Assembly: GCA_050329935.1 (NCBI GenBank) | Contig: JBHJOI010000015.1 | Coordinates: forward strand, 13,870-77,869 | DNA length: 64,000 nt | Reading direction: 5' to 3' | Origin: CAYSFW01 sp050329935 | GTDB lineage: Bacteria > Pseudomonadota > Gammaproteobacteria > UWMA-0217 | Position numbers and translations under genes: made by a program | The notes under the pieces: model-generated | The model's input: only the letters and a program-made list of their open reading frames with translations | Told to the model about the DNA's origin: nothing | Databases searched by the model: none | In this document: positions 34,992 to 43,179 of the stretch, piece by piece | How positions within the stretch are numbered: the stretch's first letter is position 1 | How the letters are laid out: each line of letters starts with the position of its first letter

Positions 34992-36566
34992 TCAATACCT
35001 TGATTCCGTTACCGTCTCTATTTTACTCGAGAGCCCTTCGTCGTCCGCTTCGAGTTGACTGAGCACTACTCGACTTGCGAACACCACCGCGAATCCCAAG
35101 AATAGATAGCTCACGATGGATCCATCAAAGCTCGTGAATGCAAACTGGACGGAAAGCGAAAGTATCATCGCAATGAATGTCGCCCCCAAGTAGGTATATC
35201 GCGAATCACCGCGAAATTCTCCCTGCGCAATCCACCGGAACCCCGTTCGTATCGCCCCAAGAATAAGCCCAAGGAACACCAGCAAACCCACCAAACCATA
35301 CTCCATGGCTATGTGAATATAGCCATTAACCATGTCGACGATACCTTGCCCTTGAACAAGCTTCTGCATCTCAGGCTCGCCCTTGTAATTTCTGGATCCG
35401 AACAATAGATGACGCTGCATTACGACGACCGAAGTTTTAGCCAGTTCCAGCCGATAATTAAACGTACCTTCCTTATCCAGTTGCGTGACGGATTCCACCG
35501 ACCGCGTGCTAAGTAAATTATCTCCCACCGCCACGAATAGCACCCCAATAACCAATGACATCACAAACATTAGGCGGCGTGCGATGGGGTGAAATTTATA
35601 GACGAATAAAACCATCCAAAATAACGCGAGCCCGACCATCGCACCACGCGAAACCGTGAACAGGATTGCGATAGTGAACATCCCGACAAACATTAAAGTG
35701 ATGACAATCGATAGCGAGTTTCGCCGCAATAGATACATTACGGATGCCAGCACTATCGTCAGGTAAAAACCGAACGTGATTGGATGTCCAAGGCTCCCTG
35801 ATACACGCAGTAGGCTTCCACGGAAGTCGTAGAACGTTGCAATACTACCCGGAGTGAACGCATTGAGGTAAAACCCCAACTCATTATATACCTTCCACCG
35901 CAACGCCTCCTCGATAAATGCAAAAACACCAAGAAATATCCCGCTCAGCGCGATCGCCCCCAGATAATTCTCAATGTCCCGGAAGTTCCTGACCGACTTT
36001 AGCAGCACGTAAAACGGCAGCGCAAAAACCAAGAGTATTACGAATGATTCGCGAATTGAGGAGAACAACGTGACGCGGAACTCATATCGCTCTCGAAATG
36101 CGCCCACGATAAGCAGCAACGCAAAAACCAGAACAAGCCACGGCAATTTTCTCTTGATCTCGGACTGGCCATCCTCGGTCGCTTCTCGATTCATAGCCCA
36201 AATCCCAGGCAATAGCGGCAAAAGAACAAATAATCCCATTATAAATTGTAGATTCAAATCGGCGATGTAAAAATTGCCCGCCTCCCAAAATGGAAAGGAA
36301 TATGCCTCCGGCAGCGCCGGAAACATGAACAGATAGAACATTAAGTTCTTATGTACGTCATTCCTGAGAAAGTAGATCTTGAAAAGAACAATTAACGCGA
36401 ACGTAATCCATATATTTTTGGTAACTAGTATCGCGACCGGCACGATTAACCAAGCCACCAATAGCTGAATAGGCTCAATATCAAGTTCTTTTCCAATAAG
36501 CTTATAAAGAAGGGCAGTGATCGCCGCTGCCCCGAAATACAATATCAGAATCTTGAGTTCTACCAC
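34992..36566 (-). CDS. O-antigen ligase / polysaccharide polymerase-like membrane protein
   Basis: Protein of 524 residues with about twelve hydrophobic segments. A periplasmic loop near residue 370 separates the last helices; FTVSRGAMVGLALFWMVLFV and SLGHPITFGFYLTIVLASVM are typical of the Wzy_C/O-antigen ligase group. It would join or polymerise glycan units on undecaprenyl carriers at the periplasmic face. GC content is clearly lower than in the flanking genes. Last gene of the six-gene minus-strand polysaccharide operon, 11 bases after the AAA+-FHA gene. Confidence 0.8.
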   Translation of the reverse strand: MVELKILILYFGAAAITALLYKLIGKELDIEPIQLLVAWLIVPVAILVTKNIWITFALIVLFKIYFLRNDVHKNLMFYLFMFPALPEAYSFPFWEAGNFYIADLNLQFIMGLFVLLPLLPGIWAMNREATEDGQSEIKRKLPWLVLVFALLLIVGAFRERYEFRVTLFSSIRESFVILLVFALPFYVLLKSVRNFRDIENYLGAIALSGIFLGVFAFIEEALRWKVYNELGFYLNAFTPGSIATFYDFRGSLLRVSGSLGHPITFGFYLTIVLASVMYLLRRNSLSIVITLMFVGMFTIAILFTVSRGAMVGLALFWMVLFVYKFHPIARRLMFVMSLVIGVLFVAVGDNLLSTRSVESVTQLDKEGTFNYRLELAKTSVVVMQRHLLFGSRNYKGEPEMQKLVQGQGIVDMVNGYIHIAMEYGLVGLLVFLGLILGAIRTGFRWIAQGEFRGDSRYTYLGATFIAMILSLSVQFAFTSFDGSIVSYLFLGFAVVFASRVVLSQLEADDEGLSSKIETVTESRY

Positions 36567-36577
36567 GTGCGCAGCAC

Positions 36578-37864
36578 CTACGAAACGCGGGATTGCGCCT
36601 TTTGCAGCATCCTCAGCGAGTTTGCGGAGACATCTTCCGAACTACTATACTCATTCACCTTATAGGCCAGTTGATATTTTCCAACCTCAATCACGTCGCC
36701 GTCCGCCAAAACCTTCTTACCCACGTTGACACCGTTGACAAGAGTACCGTTCAAACTGTTCAAATCCTCAAGGATATACCCACTACCCGAGCGCGTGAGT
36801 TGGAAATGCTTGCCGCTGACTGATTTTTGGTCGATTTTAATGTCGCACGCGTGACTACGTCCGATCATTACACGGTCCTTGGCCAGGTTCTCCACCGATA
36901 ACAACGTACCCTCCTTGGTCACATAGAGGCGGTACTTACCGAGCTTGAGATTGTGATACTTCCGATTCGTTCCGCGTTCCGCATAGGGCGCCCAATCGAG
37001 CTCTTCAATAGCGGCATCGAGGTCCTGAACACTCACGTGCGCGCTGTCCCTCGCGTACGCGGTCAGTAGCGCGGTATCGCATAACGTGTTGATCAATCGC
37101 GGGATGCCACCCGTGTACTTAATGATCTGGTGGAGCAACTCGTCAGGAAACAGATCAACTGGCGACTTGAGGGGCGTGCGTGTTTGGGCATACTCCAGCC
37201 GTTTGCGCGTGTCGTCGAGTGGTTCCAGCTTGTCGCGTGCCGCGATCGCCAGCCTGAATCGGATATAGGATCGGATTTCGTCGAAGCCCAATCCATCCAA
37301 ATGGAAACGCAGGCGGATACGTTGCAGCAGCTGCTCCATTTCCGGCGCGGACAACAGCTCCTTAAGCTCTGGCTGGCCGACGAGAAAGATGTTCAGCAGC
37401 TTCTCGCGATCGGAATCGAATCCCGACAGTAACCGGATCTCTTCCAAGACCCGAGTAGACAGGTTCTGGGCTTCGTCAATTATGACAACTACCGTTTCGC
37501 CCTCTTCATATTTTCGCTTGAGATAGCTGTTCAGCATGCTCAAGAGCTCTACCTTGGACTGGGTGGAGAACGGATTGACGCCGAACTGGTCGAGCAATGC
37601 CTGCAGAAACTCGATCTCGTTCAGCTGGGTCTGGTGTATCTTGGCGACTGTCAGCTTAGGGCCGGCATCGCGCAGCATCTTTTGAATAAGCGTTGTTTTT
37701 CCAGTACCAATCTCGCCCGTAATCAGGATAAAGCTGTCCCGACTCCACAACACGTAATCCATGTAGTTCTTTGCTGTTACATGCGAAAGCGAAGGATAGA
37801 AGAACTTCGCGTCCGGCGACAGTCTAAATGGATCTGAATCCAGCTTGTAATGCTCAAGGTACAT
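36578..37864 (-). CDS. AAA+ ATPase with C-terminal FHA domain
   Basis: Protein of 428 residues. The first 270 form an ExeA/GspA-like AAA ATPase starting MYLEHYKLDSDPFRLSPDAK, with Walker A TGEIGTGKTTLIQKML and Walker B VVVIIDEAQNLS. Residues from about 320 to 410 are an FHA domain (VMIGRSHACDIKIDQKSVSGKH, LEDLNSLNGTLVNGVNV) with the phosphothreonine-binding Arg, Ser and Asn residues visible. ExeA-like ATPases are frequent in exopolysaccharide loci with tyrosine-kinase-like genes; an FHA tail suggests phosphorylation sensing. Its start overlaps the outer-membrane protein gene stop by one base. Confidence 0.88.
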   Translation of the reverse strand: MYLEHYKLDSDPFRLSPDAKFFYPSLSHVTAKNYMDYVLWSRDSFILITGEIGTGKTTLIQKMLRDAGPKLTVAKIHQTQLNEIEFLQALLDQFGVNPFSTQSKVELLSMLNSYLKRKYEEGETVVVIIDEAQNLSTRVLEEIRLLSGFDSDREKLLNIFLVGQPELKELLSAPEMEQLLQRIRLRFHLDGLGFDEIRSYIRFRLAIAARDKLEPLDDTRKRLEYAQTRTPLKSPVDLFPDELLHQIIKYTGGIPRLINTLCDTALLTAYARDSAHVSVQDLDAAIEELDWAPYAERGTNRKYHNLKLGKYRLYVTKEGTLLSVENLAKDRVMIGRSHACDIKIDQKSVSGKHFQLTRSGSGYILEDLNSLNGTLVNGVNVGKKVLADGDVIEVGKYQLAYKVNEYSSSEDVSANSLRMLQKAQSRVS

Positions 37865-39207
37865 CAGTTGCGACCTTCCTGAACAAGTTGATCGGTTTCC
37901 TTTTTCAAACCGCGGTAGTCCACTCGGAAGAAGACCACGTCATCATCGTAATCCAATCTCAGTTCATTACTATCATTCTTGATCCGAGATGTTCCCACGG
38001 ATAAAGTAAGCCGATCGTTAAACAGATAGGTGATACCGCCCTGTGGGGAGGTTGAATTGACAAAGATTCCGGCATTGGTTCCATTAAGATAATCGGTCGA
38101 TGACTTACCGAAAGACGCCCAAATGCCCAGCCGCTCGCCGAGGCTGTAACCCACGGAAACCGAACCACCCTTTTCATCAGTATTGATATCAGGAACGTCG
38201 GGGTATTCCTTTCGGTTGACGTACCCGGAAATGCTAGAATTGAACCGCGTTCCCGCAAACGTATAAACAAGCTCCCCTTTGGTCAACTCATACGCGCCGA
38301 CCCCCGTCACTTCTGAAGGGTTGATCAAGCGCTCCCCCTCGAATAAGTAAAGACGCGAAAAAAGGGGATCATTTGCATCGAGCGCAGGGTCTGAGATATT
38401 TTGCGACAGAGCCAAGCGCAACTGATTCGGATCTTCTTTATTACCAAGCGCGATGCTCGCAAGCGCGATCGGGCTATCCTCGGATCCCCCATTCTCATAG
38501 CTAATCTGACCCAGGCCGGCGCCAAGCAACAGCCGACCGTAGGGTAAATCACGACGGTATTTTCCGACGACGGATGACACATCGTAGTCATTCAGGAAAT
38601 TCTCGCGATACATGATCTTCGACAGCGCCGCTTCCAGTGACAAGTCGCTATAGTCGTTCAAAAATCGGCGGAGACTACCCGATACGTTGACTCGATTATT
38701 ATCAGTGTCGGTTTCAGAGTAGAAAACATTCCCGAGCCGTATCTTCGCAACCCCCTCGAGTGGACCCCGAGTGAACATGAAATCGGGTCCGGTCTGAAAT
38801 ACGTTGAAGTTCTGCAGGTTATTCGACGTTGGGAGTTCGAGCGGATCAATCCGTTGTGAATAGGCATAATCCTCGACTGCCCAGACAAACCGCCCCGGAG
38901 AAATGATCCAATCCACGAAACCGTCTATCGTGTAAAACGTCTGTCCGTCGTAGGTTTCATCGGTCCATCGCTCATGGGCTGCCCGCGCCTTGATCGATGC
39001 GTTGGTCGTAGCGGTATTATCCGTGAACTCGAGACCGACATACGGCTTGATCGCCGTATCCTCGATTTCGTTGGTGCTCGTTCTCCGCGCGTTACTATGC
39101 TGTTCAACCTCAAGGCCAAACAATGGGATAAACTCACGCGCCGATGAGGTCTCGACCCATAGACCCGTAGCCAAAAATGCCGCTGTAAGATAATTTAGTT
39201 TCTTCAC
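37864..39207 (-). CDS. outer-membrane beta-barrel protein of the polysaccharide locus
   Basis: Protein of 447 residues with a signal peptide (YLTAAFLATGLWVETSSA). The mature protein is rich in alternating strands with Tyr/Phe/Trp ends (ERWTDETYDGQTFYTIDGFV; GLEFTDNTATTNASIKARA) and ends in a strand without a terminal Phe, so a barrel of about 16 or more strands is likely. It resembles the outer-membrane barrels of PEP-CTERM/XrtA-type exopolysaccharide loci (TIGR03016-like). It may be the outer-membrane exit or anchor for the polymer. Lower GC than its neighbours. Confidence 0.75.
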   Translation of the reverse strand: MKKLNYLTAAFLATGLWVETSSAREFIPLFGLEVEQHSNARRTSTNEIEDTAIKPYVGLEFTDNTATTNASIKARAAHERWTDETYDGQTFYTIDGFVDWIISPGRFVWAVEDYAYSQRIDPLELPTSNNLQNFNVFQTGPDFMFTRGPLEGVAKIRLGNVFYSETDTDNNRVNVSGSLRRFLNDYSDLSLEAALSKIMYRENFLNDYDVSSVVGKYRRDLPYGRLLLGAGLGQISYENGGSEDSPIALASIALGNKEDPNQLRLALSQNISDPALDANDPLFSRLYLFEGERLINPSEVTGVGAYELTKGELVYTFAGTRFNSSISGYVNRKEYPDVPDINTDEKGGSVSVGYSLGERLGIWASFGKSSTDYLNGTNAGIFVNSTSPQGGITYLFNDRLTLSVGTSRIKNDSNELRLDYDDDVVFFRVDYRGLKKETDQLVQEGRN

Positions 39208-39221
39208 AATAAATGCCTTTG

Positions 39222-40082
39222 CTATCTCGCCAAACGCCCAATCAATCCGCGCATTCTCGGCATCCCCACGACTACGGTTCCAATGAGCTTATCTTTATCA
39301 AGTCGTGACAACGCATGACCGATATCCTTATCCGAAACCCGTCCGTAGGGAACACACAACAAGATTTGGTCAGCATATTCATTGAGAAGTTCGACATCCG
39401 GTACTTTATCGACGGCCGGTGCATCGATCACCGAAAATCGCTCACGTGGATACCGACGCGTGATGTCCTTGATCAGCATTCTCAACCGGGTTGAACGCAG
39501 GTATTCGTGCCCGAGGAATTCGTGAGTGCCAAATGGAATGATCCGCGTCCGCGGCACGCCAGTCGGATGAAGAACATCCTTGACCGCCCTGGATTCGTCA
39601 TACACGAAATCCGACAGCCCCGGCTTTTCGTCGCGCGAGCCGGTGAGACGGGAACCTGTTTCGCGAAGCTCGAGAAGAAGCGACGTCTTGCTTTCGTCGG
39701 TTGAAAGTATCGCAGCCAAGCTACGCGCGAGAAAGATTGGTTCGTCCGACTCACCGACCGAGGTCACCAGCGTGGTGGCGCCTAGCCCGTTGTTCTTGAT
39801 TACGATTCTATTCCTGAGATTCTGTAGAACCTCAAGCGCCGCGGTATTGTAGTCGCCCTGATGAACAATCTTATGCGCGACCAGCTCTTCCCTGTTGAAC
39901 AGGAAAGGCTGACTCATACGCTTGATCTGCTCCTTCGATTCCAATCCGCGCGCGATTACACCATCCTCGTACTCGAATCGACGCTGCCGTGTCGTATTGT
40001 CGTAACGAGTATCCGAGATGGCGCCTTCGAAGCCCTGGCCGATAATCTTTTCAAGCGCACGACCGATATTGGAGTTGGCCAT
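39222..40082 (-). CDS. tyrosine-kinase-like protein without P-loop
   Basis: Protein of 286 residues. Fold and context match the CpsD/BY-kinase group (TIGR03018-like), including REELVAHKIVHQGDY and NTAALEVLQNLRNRIVIKN at the front and a closing DADQ-type region (ADQILLCVPYGRVSDKDI). The Walker A position reads SVGESDEPIFLA, without Gly-Lys-Thr/Ser, and the Walker A-prime position reads TSLLLELRETG instead of LLIDADLR. ATP binding is thus unlikely. No Tyr-rich C-terminal cluster is seen. It probably regulates or scaffolds the Wzz/GumC partner encoded upstream. Confidence 0.8.
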   Translation of the reverse strand: MANSNIGRALEKIIGQGFEGAISDTRYDNTTRQRRFEYEDGVIARGLESKEQIKRMSQPFLFNREELVAHKIVHQGDYNTAALEVLQNLRNRIVIKNNGLGATTLVTSVGESDEPIFLARSLAAILSTDESKTSLLLELRETGSRLTGSRDEKPGLSDFVYDESRAVKDVLHPTGVPRTRIIPFGTHEFLGHEYLRSTRLRMLIKDITRRYPRERFSVIDAPAVDKVPDVELLNEYADQILLCVPYGRVSDKDIGHALSRLDKDKLIGTVVVGMPRMRGLIGRLAR

Positions 40083-40090
40083 GGTGCCCC

Positions 40091-41638
40091 CTAGCTAACC
40101 TGGACGAATTTGAGATAGCTGACCACCGCGATCGTCAGAATCGCGAGAAAGACCAGCATCGTAAGTGACATCCTGTCGCGCGACGCTCGATTGACATCGT
40201 GGTCGTTGACGATATAGGAGATCGCGCCGAGGTTCGGAAGCTTGAACTTGGCTTGAATCAGCTCTGGCGACTTTACCGAACTCTCCAGGAACTGAATGAG
40301 ATAGACCACTCCGATTGGCATCGCCAGTCCGGCCAGCAACCCTAGCACGACGAAATGCCAGTAACGCAATCCAGAAGGCGTCCGCGGTAGAAACGCGGGT
40401 TCATAGATCTTGATATCAAGCCCTTGATGCTGAACATCCATTTCCTTGGATACCCGAGCTGATTCACGACGCTTCAACAGATCCTCATAAAGTTTCTTGT
40501 TGACCTCGTAGTCGCGTGTCAGTTCAGCTAGTTGAGCATCGCCGGTATGGACGACCTCGCCTTTTTGACGCTCCTGCTGAATACTCTTTCTCAGCTCAGA
40601 GACTCGAACGCTAAGAGTTGCGACGCGGGTCTGAAACTCGTTGAGCTGTAACTTGAGATCTTGATAGATCTTGTTGGTCTTGACCGTTGCCTCGCCTACG
40701 CCAGCATCATCGGTGCGGGTCGATCGCTTCTCGCGCTCGATTTGTCTCTTGACGTCGTCAATCTGGTATTTGAGGTTCGTGATGTCGGGGTAGTTTTCGT
40801 GGTAGGTCAGTCGCAGCTTCGCGATTTCATCCTGCAGGGCCTGCAACTGCGTGATGTAAACGGACTGCCGCGAAATACTGACCGCGGACTGAACCTCGCC
40901 ACTCAACTGCCGCTCAAGCGAACTCTTGGTGATCTGGGCTTCCTTGAGCTCAAGTTCGGATCGATCAAGATCCTCTTGCAAGCGCTGAATACGCGAATTG
41001 ATCTCGGCCTCGTTACTCGCTCCTTGCGATAGTTTTTTCGTTCTGAAATCCTTTAGCCGGGATTCGGATTCCAGCAACTTTTGGTGATACTGCTTGACCT
41101 GTGTATCGATGAATTCGAACGCTTGCTGGCTTTCGTCGGAGCGTTGGCCATGTGTTTCCTTGATGAACAGGTCCGTCAGCACGCTAGCCACTTCCTTCGC
41201 GAAGTGAGGGTCTGAGTCCCGAAACTCGATCTTGAGATAGTTGCCCGCCCCGCTGTTGGTATCACCCACTACATTGACGCGAGTGTTGCGTTTGAACTTC
41301 TCAATCAGAATCTCGTCCTTCTGCGTTGCGATGTCGTCCTTGATGTAGCCAAGCGACCGCAACAGCTCTGTCATCGTCTTGCGACTGTTGACGATATCCT
41401 TGGCGAACACGGTCCAATCGCTTGTGGGCGTCGCGACTGCCGCCCCTTCCATCAATGGCGTCATGATCGTGTTTCCATTCACCTGCAAGGTTGAATAGGA
41501 CGCGTACTGTTTCGGCGCGAAATAACCCGCGATCGTCGCACCGATCGCCAATAGGCAGAAAAGAATGGCGACCAGCCATCTATGCTCCGACAGATTTCGA
41601 AGCAGCAACTTGTAATCGGTCTCGACGGAGTATCTCAT
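40091..41638 (-). CDS. polysaccharide chain-length regulator, Wzz/GumC family
   Basis: Protein of 515 residues with two membrane helices: WLVAILFCLLAIGATIAGYF near residue 30 and FVVLGLLAGLAMPIGVVYLI near residue 440, and a third C-terminal one (LTMLVFLAILTIAVVSYL). Between the first two lies a long periplasmic coiled coil (about 160-400). The N-terminal Wzz domain and the PRTPSGLRYWHF segment before helix two are typical of the GumC/XrtA-type family. It sets polymer length and couples polymerisation to export through the Wza-like lipoprotein encoded upstream. Confidence 0.9.
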   Translation of the reverse strand: MRYSVETDYKLLLRNLSEHRWLVAILFCLLAIGATIAGYFAPKQYASYSTLQVNGNTIMTPLMEGAAVATPTSDWTVFAKDIVNSRKTMTELLRSLGYIKDDIATQKDEILIEKFKRNTRVNVVGDTNSGAGNYLKIEFRDSDPHFAKEVASVLTDLFIKETHGQRSDESQQAFEFIDTQVKQYHQKLLESESRLKDFRTKKLSQGASNEAEINSRIQRLQEDLDRSELELKEAQITKSSLERQLSGEVQSAVSISRQSVYITQLQALQDEIAKLRLTYHENYPDITNLKYQIDDVKRQIEREKRSTRTDDAGVGEATVKTNKIYQDLKLQLNEFQTRVATLSVRVSELRKSIQQERQKGEVVHTGDAQLAELTRDYEVNKKLYEDLLKRRESARVSKEMDVQHQGLDIKIYEPAFLPRTPSGLRYWHFVVLGLLAGLAMPIGVVYLIQFLESSVKSPELIQAKFKLPNLGAISYIVNDHDVNRASRDRMSLTMLVFLAILTIAVVSYLKFVQVS

Positions 41639-41678
41639 TTCGTCTCTATAGACAGCGTTGGTGTGGGAAGCGCGAAAA

Positions 41679-42308
41679 TTAGAACGCGCGCTCTGGCACG
41701 GTAATCACGTCGCCGGGCTCTAGCGCGTAGTTGGTCCTCAGGTCGCCCTGCTTGAGAATCTGATTCAGACTCACATCAAGTACGCGGCTGCTGGTACCGT
41801 CCTTACGGTACAGCTTTGTGCTGTCCGATGATGCGAACTTGCTCACGCCTCCGGCTTCGAGAATGGCGTCGAGTACCGTCATGCCCTGGCGGTACGGAAT
41901 GGAAACCGGTTTGGCGACGGCACCTGTGATACGCACGCGCGAAAGGAACTCGTGACTGCGCAACTCGGAGAGAATAACCGTGACTTGCGGTTCGCGCAGG
42001 AATGCCGACAGCTTCTGGGTAATGATCTCGGAAACATCAGAGGGCGTCTTGCCACCGACGAGGACATCGCCGATCAATGGCACGGAGATGTTCCCATCGG
42101 GCCGAACCGGGACCTTTACCGAAAGATCAGGGTTCTTCCAAACATTGACGTCGACGACGTCATCGACGCCGATCTTGTACTCCTCGACTGGACGCGGCGT
42201 CGCCGAGGATGCACCTGGCGCCGCGTCAGCAGTCTCGGTCATTACGGTCCCCTGACACCCCGACAGGGCCAGGATGGCAAACAGCGCAAGGAGGCGTGCA
42301 ATTTTCAT
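41679..42308 (-). CDS. Wza-like polysaccharide export lipoprotein
   Basis: Protein of 209 residues. The signal peptide ends in a lipobox, LALSGCQG, so the mature protein is lipid-anchored from Cys19. Poly_export domain: EEYKIGVDDVVDVNVWKNPD, then VRPDGNISVPLIGDVLVGGK; a SLBB domain follows with ITGAVAKPVSIPYRQGMTVL. It lacks the C-terminal helix of full-length Wza, which is common in GumB/XrtA-type export proteins. It forms part of the outer-membrane export channel. First gene of the minus-strand polysaccharide operon. Confidence 0.92.
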   Translation of the reverse strand: MKIARLLALFAILALSGCQGTVMTETADAAPGASSATPRPVEEYKIGVDDVVDVNVWKNPDLSVKVPVRPDGNISVPLIGDVLVGGKTPSDVSEIITQKLSAFLREPQVTVILSELRSHEFLSRVRITGAVAKPVSIPYRQGMTVLDAILEAGGVSKFASSDSTKLYRKDGTSSRVLDVSLNQILKQGDLRTNYALEPGDVITVPERAF

Positions 42309-42657
42309 GATGCTGAACCTATCTTTCTAAATTAAACAATGCGTAATCGGGAGGAAGTAAACAGACACGTCTAGCGAAGACACACCTTCTCGAAACGAGC
42401 GCATGGCATTAAGGTCTTCGATGACATCGTATTTCTCGGTTGTGAACCTGAGGCCACTTCGAAGACCGAAGTATATGCGCGGCGATTTCATCTAGCCACG
42501 AACGAGCGCACGTTTTTGTAACCTGGTGGCCTTGGGCATGGTGAGGCCTCGCGTCAAGCACGGGCAACCATTGAAGCGGGGCATGATGCGACGGAGCGCG
42601 CCCCGGATGTCACTAGTCCAAGTGCGGCAGATCCCATATCGCATATCAATACAAGAG
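42309..42657. other. 349-base non-coding region upstream of the polysaccharide operon
   Basis: Between the export lipoprotein start and the tRNA-Arg gene. It holds a perfect 9-bp inverted repeat (42412-42466) and otherwise nothing recognisable; AT-rich near the operon start (42330-42345), where the promoter is likely. Confidence 0.45.
42412..42466. repeat. 9-bp perfect inverted repeat upstream of the polysaccharide operon
   Basis: GGTCTTCGA (42412-42420), 37 bases, TCGAAGACC (42458-42466). A further CGAAGAC sits at 42374-42380. Possible operator pair or large hairpin in the leader of the Wza-like gene. Confidence 0.4.
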
Positions 42658-42734
42658 TGGCGCGCCCGGAAGGATTCGAACCTCCGACCACCTGGTTCGT
42701 AGCCAGGTACTCTATCCAACTGAGCTACGGGCGC
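42658..42734 (-). tRNA. tRNA-Arg (anticodon ACG)
   Basis: On the minus strand the 5' end is GCGCCCGTAGCTCAG at 42734 and the 3' acceptor CGGGCGC pairs fully. The anticodon stem-loop reads CTGGCTACGAACCAG, giving ACG (ICG after A34 editing). The T arm has GTTCGAATC. Discriminator G, and CCA is encoded (42660-42658). Confidence 0.97.
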
Positions 42735-43179
42735 GTAGCGCGACGCATTATGCAAGAACACAGCGAGAAATTCAAAGCTCTTTGAGAAAATCGAGTGTAA
42801 TCCAGCACTGATCTAACATTACCAGTTATTTCAAATGTTTACATTTCAAGCACTTTCTCTTGCCCAGGCGCGCTTGTCCTGATCGTGCCGGGAATATGCC
42901 CGAACGCCGCGCGCGAGCCACGTTAGGCCTCCGGCCATGAGCGCCGCGTCCGTATGTGCGCGTCTGATCCTATCTCAAGTCGATTTTTGTGACGCGACCG
43001 CAATCTTATTTCGACGTGTTTGGTTACATTCGCCTAGCTTCCGGCGAGGCTCACAACGGGTGTCCGATCCGCTATACCGGCGAAACCCGGGCCTGCCGAC
43101 ACCGGACTGGACTTTCGACCCAACCCCCGATAGGTCTGACACTTTGCCATTCGATGGATATACTCGTGCCACGGTTGCG
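42735..43179. other. 445-base non-coding region upstream of the sugar transferase
   Basis: AT-rich core at 42770-42860. It contains AAATGT-TT-ACATTT (42833-42846), a short inverted repeat that could be an operator. The frame open across its right half belongs to an upstream extension of the sugar transferase and lacks similarity to the family. Confidence 0.4.

Noticed and set aside
42492..42761. 89-residue frame
   Set aside because: It reads through the tRNA-Arg gene.
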